From the NCBI RefSeq assembly GCF_005484805.1, contig NZ_CP039432.1, forward strand, positions 310,001-374,000: a DNA stretch of 64,000 nucleotides, in the 5' to 3' direction. Within the stretch, counting starts at the first letter, position 1. Every line of letters starts with the position of its first letter. The notes below the pieces were generated by a model. It had not been told where the DNA came from and ran no database searches. It saw nothing but the letters and a program-made list of their open reading frames with translations. Shown here in pieces: positions 60,972 through 64,000 of the stretch. Made by a program: the position numbers and the translations under genes. The DNA comes from Rhodococcus sp. SGAir0479 (GTDB lineage: Bacteria; Actinomycetota; Actinomycetes; Mycobacteriales; Mycobacteriaceae).

Positions 60972-62915
60972 ATGTCCCGCGGCGCGCGCTACGGCCCGTA
61001 CGAGGGCGGCGATCCGCTGGCGCCGCCCGTCGATCTGCGGGAGGCTCTGGCCGCGATCGGTGACGACGTCCTCGAGGGGGCGTCTCCGCGGTCCGCGCTG
61101 CGCGAGTTGCTGCGCCGCGGCTTCGGGGACCGCCGCGGTCTCGACGACCTGGCCGCCCAGGCCAACCGCCGACGTCGGGAGTTGTTGGAGCGCAACAACC
61201 TCGGGGGAACGCTCGACGAGGTGCGGGAGCTGCTCGACCGGGCGGTGCTCGAGGAGCGCAAGACGCTCGCCCGCGCGCTCGACGACGACGCCCGGTTCGC
61301 GGAGATGCGGATCGAGGAGTTGCCGCCGTCCACAGCGCAGGCCGTCGCGGACCTGGCCGACTACGACTGGCGCAGCAGTCAGGCCCGGGAGGACTATGCG
61401 AAGATTCGCGACCTGCTGGGACGCGAGCTGCTCGACCAGCGGTTCGAGGGCATGAAGCAACTGCTCGAGGGCGCCACCGACGAGGATCGCGAACGGATCC
61501 GGGAGATGCTCGAGGACCTCAACTCCCTGCTGGACAGCCACGCTCGCGGCGAGGACACCACGCAGCAGTTCGAGGAGTTCATGGACCGCCACGGCGAGTT
61601 CTTCCCCGAGAACCCGCGCAACACCGAAGAGTTGCTGGACTCGCTGGCCCGGCGCGCCGCGGCGGCGCAGCGGCTCCGGAACTCGCTCACCCCCGACCAG
61701 CGTGCGGAACTCGATGCGCTGGCGCAGCAGGCATTCGGGGACGCCTCGCTGATGAGCCAGCTCGATCGGCTCGACGCGCACCTGCAGTCCGCGCGTCCAG
61801 GGGAGGACTGGAACGGTTCGGCGCAGTTCGGCGGCGACGAGGGACTCGGCCTCGGGGAAGGGACGTCGGCGGTCGCGGACGTCGCCGACCTGGAGCGGTT
61901 GTCCGACCAACTGTCGCAGCAGTATCCGGGCGCCCAGCTCGACGACATCGACGCCGAGGCACTGGCCCGGCAACTCGGGGATCAGGCCGTCGCCGACACG
62001 CGGACCCTCGCCGACCTGGAACGCGCGCTGCAGCAGCAGGGCTTCTTCGACCGGGCACCCGACGGCCAGTGGCGGCTCTCGCCCAAGGCGATGCGGCAAC
62101 TCGGGCAGACGGCGCTGCGGGACGTGGCCGGACGCCTCGCGAACCGTGGCGGGCAACGCGAGACGCGCCGGGCCGGCGCCATGGGTGAGCCGACGGGAGC
62201 GTCGCGCACGTGGGAGTTCGGCGACACCGAACCCTGGGACGTCACGCGGACGCTGACGAACGCGATCCTGCGCGAGCCGGGCCGGATGCCGGTGCGGATG
62301 ACGGTCGCGGACGTCGAGGTCGCCGAGACGGAGCAGCGCGCGCAGGCCGCTGTCGCGCTGCTGGTCGACACGTCGTTCTCGATGGTGATGGACGGCCGCT
62401 GGGTGCCGATGAAGCGCACCGCCCTCGCACTGAACCACCTGGTGACCACCCGGTTCCGTGGGGACGCGCTGCAGCTCATCGGTTTCGGGCGCTACGCGCA
62501 GTCGCTGTCGGCGGCGGAACTCGCCGGGTTGGACGGCGCGTGGGACCAGGGCACCAATCTGCATCACGCGCTGCTGCTCGCGGCACGGCATCTGCGCCGG
62601 CACCCCAACGCGCAGCCTGTCGTGCTGATCGTCACCGACGGTGAGCCCACCGCGCACCTCGAGCCCGACGGGCAGGCGTTCTTCGACTACCCGCCGAGCG
62701 TGCGAACCCTGGGACTGACGGTGCGCGAACTCGACACCCTGGCCCGGCTCGGCGCGCAGGTCACCATCTTCCGGCTCGGCGACGATCCCGGTCTGGCCCG
62801 GGTGGTCGATCGGATGGCCCAGCGCGTCGGCGGCCGCGTCGTCGCCCCCGATCTGGACGGTCTGGGCGCCGCCGTCGTCAGCGACTACATGCGGATGCGG
62901 CGCCCCGGCAGGTGA
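60972..62915 (+). CDS. VWA-domain protein, partner of the MoxR-like ATPase
   Basis: This 647-residue soluble protein has a long helical, coiled-coil-like N-terminal half rich in Glu/Arg/Leu. A C-terminal von Willebrand A domain follows, with MIDAS DTSFS at residues 466-470 and a TDGEPT element. AGGGAG precedes the ATG. It corresponds to Rv0959. With the AAA+ ATPase it forms a chaperone pair whose target here is not known. Confidence 0.88.
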   Translation: MSRGARYGPYEGGDPLAPPVDLREALAAIGDDVLEGASPRSALRELLRRGFGDRRGLDDLAAQANRRRRELLERNNLGGTLDEVRELLDRAVLEERKTLARALDDDARFAEMRIEELPPSTAQAVADLADYDWRSSQAREDYAKIRDLLGRELLDQRFEGMKQLLEGATDEDRERIREMLEDLNSLLDSHARGEDTTQQFEEFMDRHGEFFPENPRNTEELLDSLARRAAAAQRLRNSLTPDQRAELDALAQQAFGDASLMSQLDRLDAHLQSARPGEDWNGSAQFGGDEGLGLGEGTSAVADVADLERLSDQLSQQYPGAQLDDIDAEALARQLGDQAVADTRTLADLERALQQQGFFDRAPDGQWRLSPKAMRQLGQTALRDVAGRLANRGGQRETRRAGAMGEPTGASRTWEFGDTEPWDVTRTLTNAILREPGRMPVRMTVADVEVAETEQRAQAAVALLVDTSFSMVMDGRWVPMKRTALALNHLVTTRFRGDALQLIGFGRYAQSLSAAELAGLDGAWDQGTNLHHALLLAARHLRRHPNAQPVVLIVTDGEPTAHLEPDGQAFFDYPPSVRTLGLTVRELDTLARLGAQVTIFRLGDDPGLARVVDRMAQRVGGRVVAPDLDGLGAAVVSDYMRMRRPGR

Positions 62916-63325
62916 TGGACATCCGCGCGTGGGTCCGTCACGATCACACCGTGCGCCTGCCGAAGGGTCTCGTCGTCACCGCGTGTGCGGTCGTCGGATT
63001 GTCGTGGCTGCTCCTGGTCGGGACCGGCATCGTGCAGGGCGATTGGATGGAGCTGTACCTGGCGTTCCTGTTCGCCGTGGGACTTCAGGACTGGTGGCGC
63101 GACCGGCAGGGCAAGCCGTCGATGCCGACGGGCACCCCGCGGCAACGGCTCGCCTCCGGGGCCATCGCACTCGTGACGGGAGCCGGGGGCGCCGCGATCG
63201 TACTCACGCGGGACGCGCTGCCGATGCGGATCGCCGGGGGAGCGCTGGTCGTGGCTGGGCTCCTCTTCCTGTACGGGGTGGTGTCGAGCCTCCGGAAACC
63301 GCCGCCGCCCGCCGATGCGGCGTGA
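62915..63325 (+). CDS. Small membrane protein coupled to the VWA gene
   Basis: This 136-residue protein has about four hydrophobic segments (VVTACAVVGLSWLLLVG; ELYLAFLFAVGLQDWW; ASGAIALVTGAGGAAIVLT; IAGGALVVAGLLFLYGVV). Its ATG overlaps the VWA stop (TGATG); GTG 62912 is the alternative. I recognise no family. Coupling suggests it anchors or is a client of the ATPase-VWA pair. Confidence 0.7.
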   Translation: MDIRAWVRHDHTVRLPKGLVVTACAVVGLSWLLLVGTGIVQGDWMELYLAFLFAVGLQDWWRDRQGKPSMPTGTPRQRLASGAIALVTGAGGAAIVLTRDALPMRIAGGALVVAGLLFLYGVVSSLRKPPPPADAA

Positions 63326-63331
63326 GGCGGC

Positions 63332-64000
63332 TCAGGCCAGCAGCGCCGCGACCAGCGCGATCGCGGGAATCGACGCGAGCGTCGTGACGAAGGCCGCGTC
63401 GCGGGAGAGGACCATGCCGCGCTGATAGCGGCTGGCGTACACGAACACGTTCTGCGCGGTGGGCAACGTCGCGACCACCACGATCGCGAACAGCTCGTGC
63501 CCCTCCAGGCCCAGCAGGAACCGGGCCATCAGGTACGCCAGGACCGGCTGGACGCCGATCTTGAGCACCGAGGCGAGCGCGACGTCGCGGCGCGGGCTGG
63601 CGCCCTTCTCGAGGACCCGGACCCCGTACAGCGACAACCCGAACGCCAGCAGCGCGCCGGGCACCGAGGCACCGCCGATCAGCTGGAACGGCTGCATCAA
63701 CGCCTCGGGCAGCGTCCATCCCGATACGGCCACCACCAGCCCGGCCGCGCCGGCCAGGACGATCGGATTCTTGAACGGCGCGGTGATCGTCTCGAGCCGG
63801 GACGCGCCTGCGCGGGTCGTGCTGATGTCCAGGACGGTGAGCGCGACGGGCGAGAAGATCATGATCTGGAACAGCAGCAGCGGCGCGACGAACGACGCGT
63901 CGCCGAGGACGAACACCGCGATGGGGATGCCGAGATTCGCCGAGTTCACGTACGACGCGGACAGCGCGCCGATCGTCAACTCCGGCAGTGGGCGGCGCAG
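63332..64000 (-). CDS. AEC-family (auxin efflux carrier-like) transporter, 5' truncated
   Basis: The 3' end of the gene is present; the frame is open to base 64000, so the start lies beyond the window. It has the family helices and conserved region YVNSANLGIPIAVFVLGD, then APLLLFQIMIFSPVAL, LLAFGLSLYGVRVLEKG and LPTAQNVFVYASRY. AEC permeases export small organic acids or similar. The stop lies 6 nt from that of the convergent small membrane gene. Confidence 0.9.
   Translation of the reverse strand: MRRPLPELTIGALSASYVNSANLGIPIAVFVLGDASFVAPLLLFQIMIFSPVALTVLDISTTRAGASRLETITAPFKNPIVLAGAAGLVVAVSGWTLPEALMQPFQLIGGASVPGALLAFGLSLYGVRVLEKGASPRRDVALASVLKIGVQPVLAYLMARFLLGLEGHELFAIVVVATLPTAQNVFVYASRYQRGMVLSRDAAFVTTLASIPAIALVAALLA

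Noticed and set aside
1-64000. tRNA, rRNA, CRISPR arrays, insertion sequences, phage attachment sites
   Set aside because: Read through both strands by eye; no cloverleaf with CCA-end context, repeat-spacer array, transposase or paired terminal inverted repeats was recognised.

Overview
This window is high-GC actinobacterial chromosome. It most resembles a mycolic-acid bacterium of the Nocardiaceae (Rhodococcus/Prescottella-like). The main reasons are a DevR/DevS-type oxygen/redox two-component pair, a 13E12-family (DUF222-HNH) gene behind a LexA box, an F420-type luciferase-like oxidoreductase, tandem universal stress proteins, and a right half whose order matches the Mycobacterium tuberculosis block around Rv0946c-Rv0959 as I recall it: pgi, chorismate mutase, uvrD1/pcrA, M23 peptidase, sucC, sucD, a DUF5336-like protein, a PerM-like protein, purN, purH, AAA+ ATPase, VWA protein. 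No rRNA, tRNA, CRISPR array or insertion sequence was recognised.

Layout. 1-2.7 kb: universal stress proteins around an F420-type oxidoreductase. 2.7-9.6 kb: a FUSC-type membrane protein, then an unusual envelope module. A single-pass protein is translationally coupled to a natural SEDS glycosyltransferase-class B PBP fusion, with a divergent MreB-like gene abutting it tail to tail. 9.7-16.5 kb: htpG, two Dabb/NIPSNAP-like genes, convergent devR and devS homologues, a TetR regulator and a cupin. 16.6-20.2 kb: thyA-folA, cobF, an Fpg/Nei glycosylase and a GtrA protein. 20.2-30.8 kb: tandem type-B carboxylesterases, an acyl-CoA ligase, an ATP-dependent DNA ligase coupled to a flavin disulfide reductase, and a four-gene operon (ribbon-helix-helix regulator, DUF4097, ABC ATPase, ABC permease). 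30.8-35.3 kb: an acyltransferase-like protein, a degenerate HemK-like methyltransferase, a crotonase with a divergent TetR, and an ApbE-like protein. 35.3-38.7 kb: a gene-poor stretch, a secreted seven-blade YVTN propeller and the SOS-controlled DUF222-HNH gene. 38.8-64 kb: the syntenic core block, with gabD, manganese catalase, a broken hemerythrin gene, a YigZ protein, a DUF2252 protein, a STAS-like small protein and an alpha/beta hydrolase interspersed, ending in a truncated AEC-family transporter.

How it fits together. The core block joins central carbon metabolism (pgi, gabD, sucCD), purine and thymidylate/folate synthesis (purN, purH, thyA, folA), repair (Fpg, PcrA, DNA ligase) and wall or division proteins (M23, PerM-like). 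Stress themes recur: universal stress proteins, DevRS, HtpG, and manganese catalase plus a hemerythrin remnant, each of the last two behind a SigF-like promoter. The most unusual system is the 4.5-9.6 kb module, which looks like a compact non-canonical elongation machine. Its MreB-like protein has lost the Asp of the DxGGGT motif. Several promoters place the -10 box 6-7 nt before the start codon, which predicts leaderless mRNAs.
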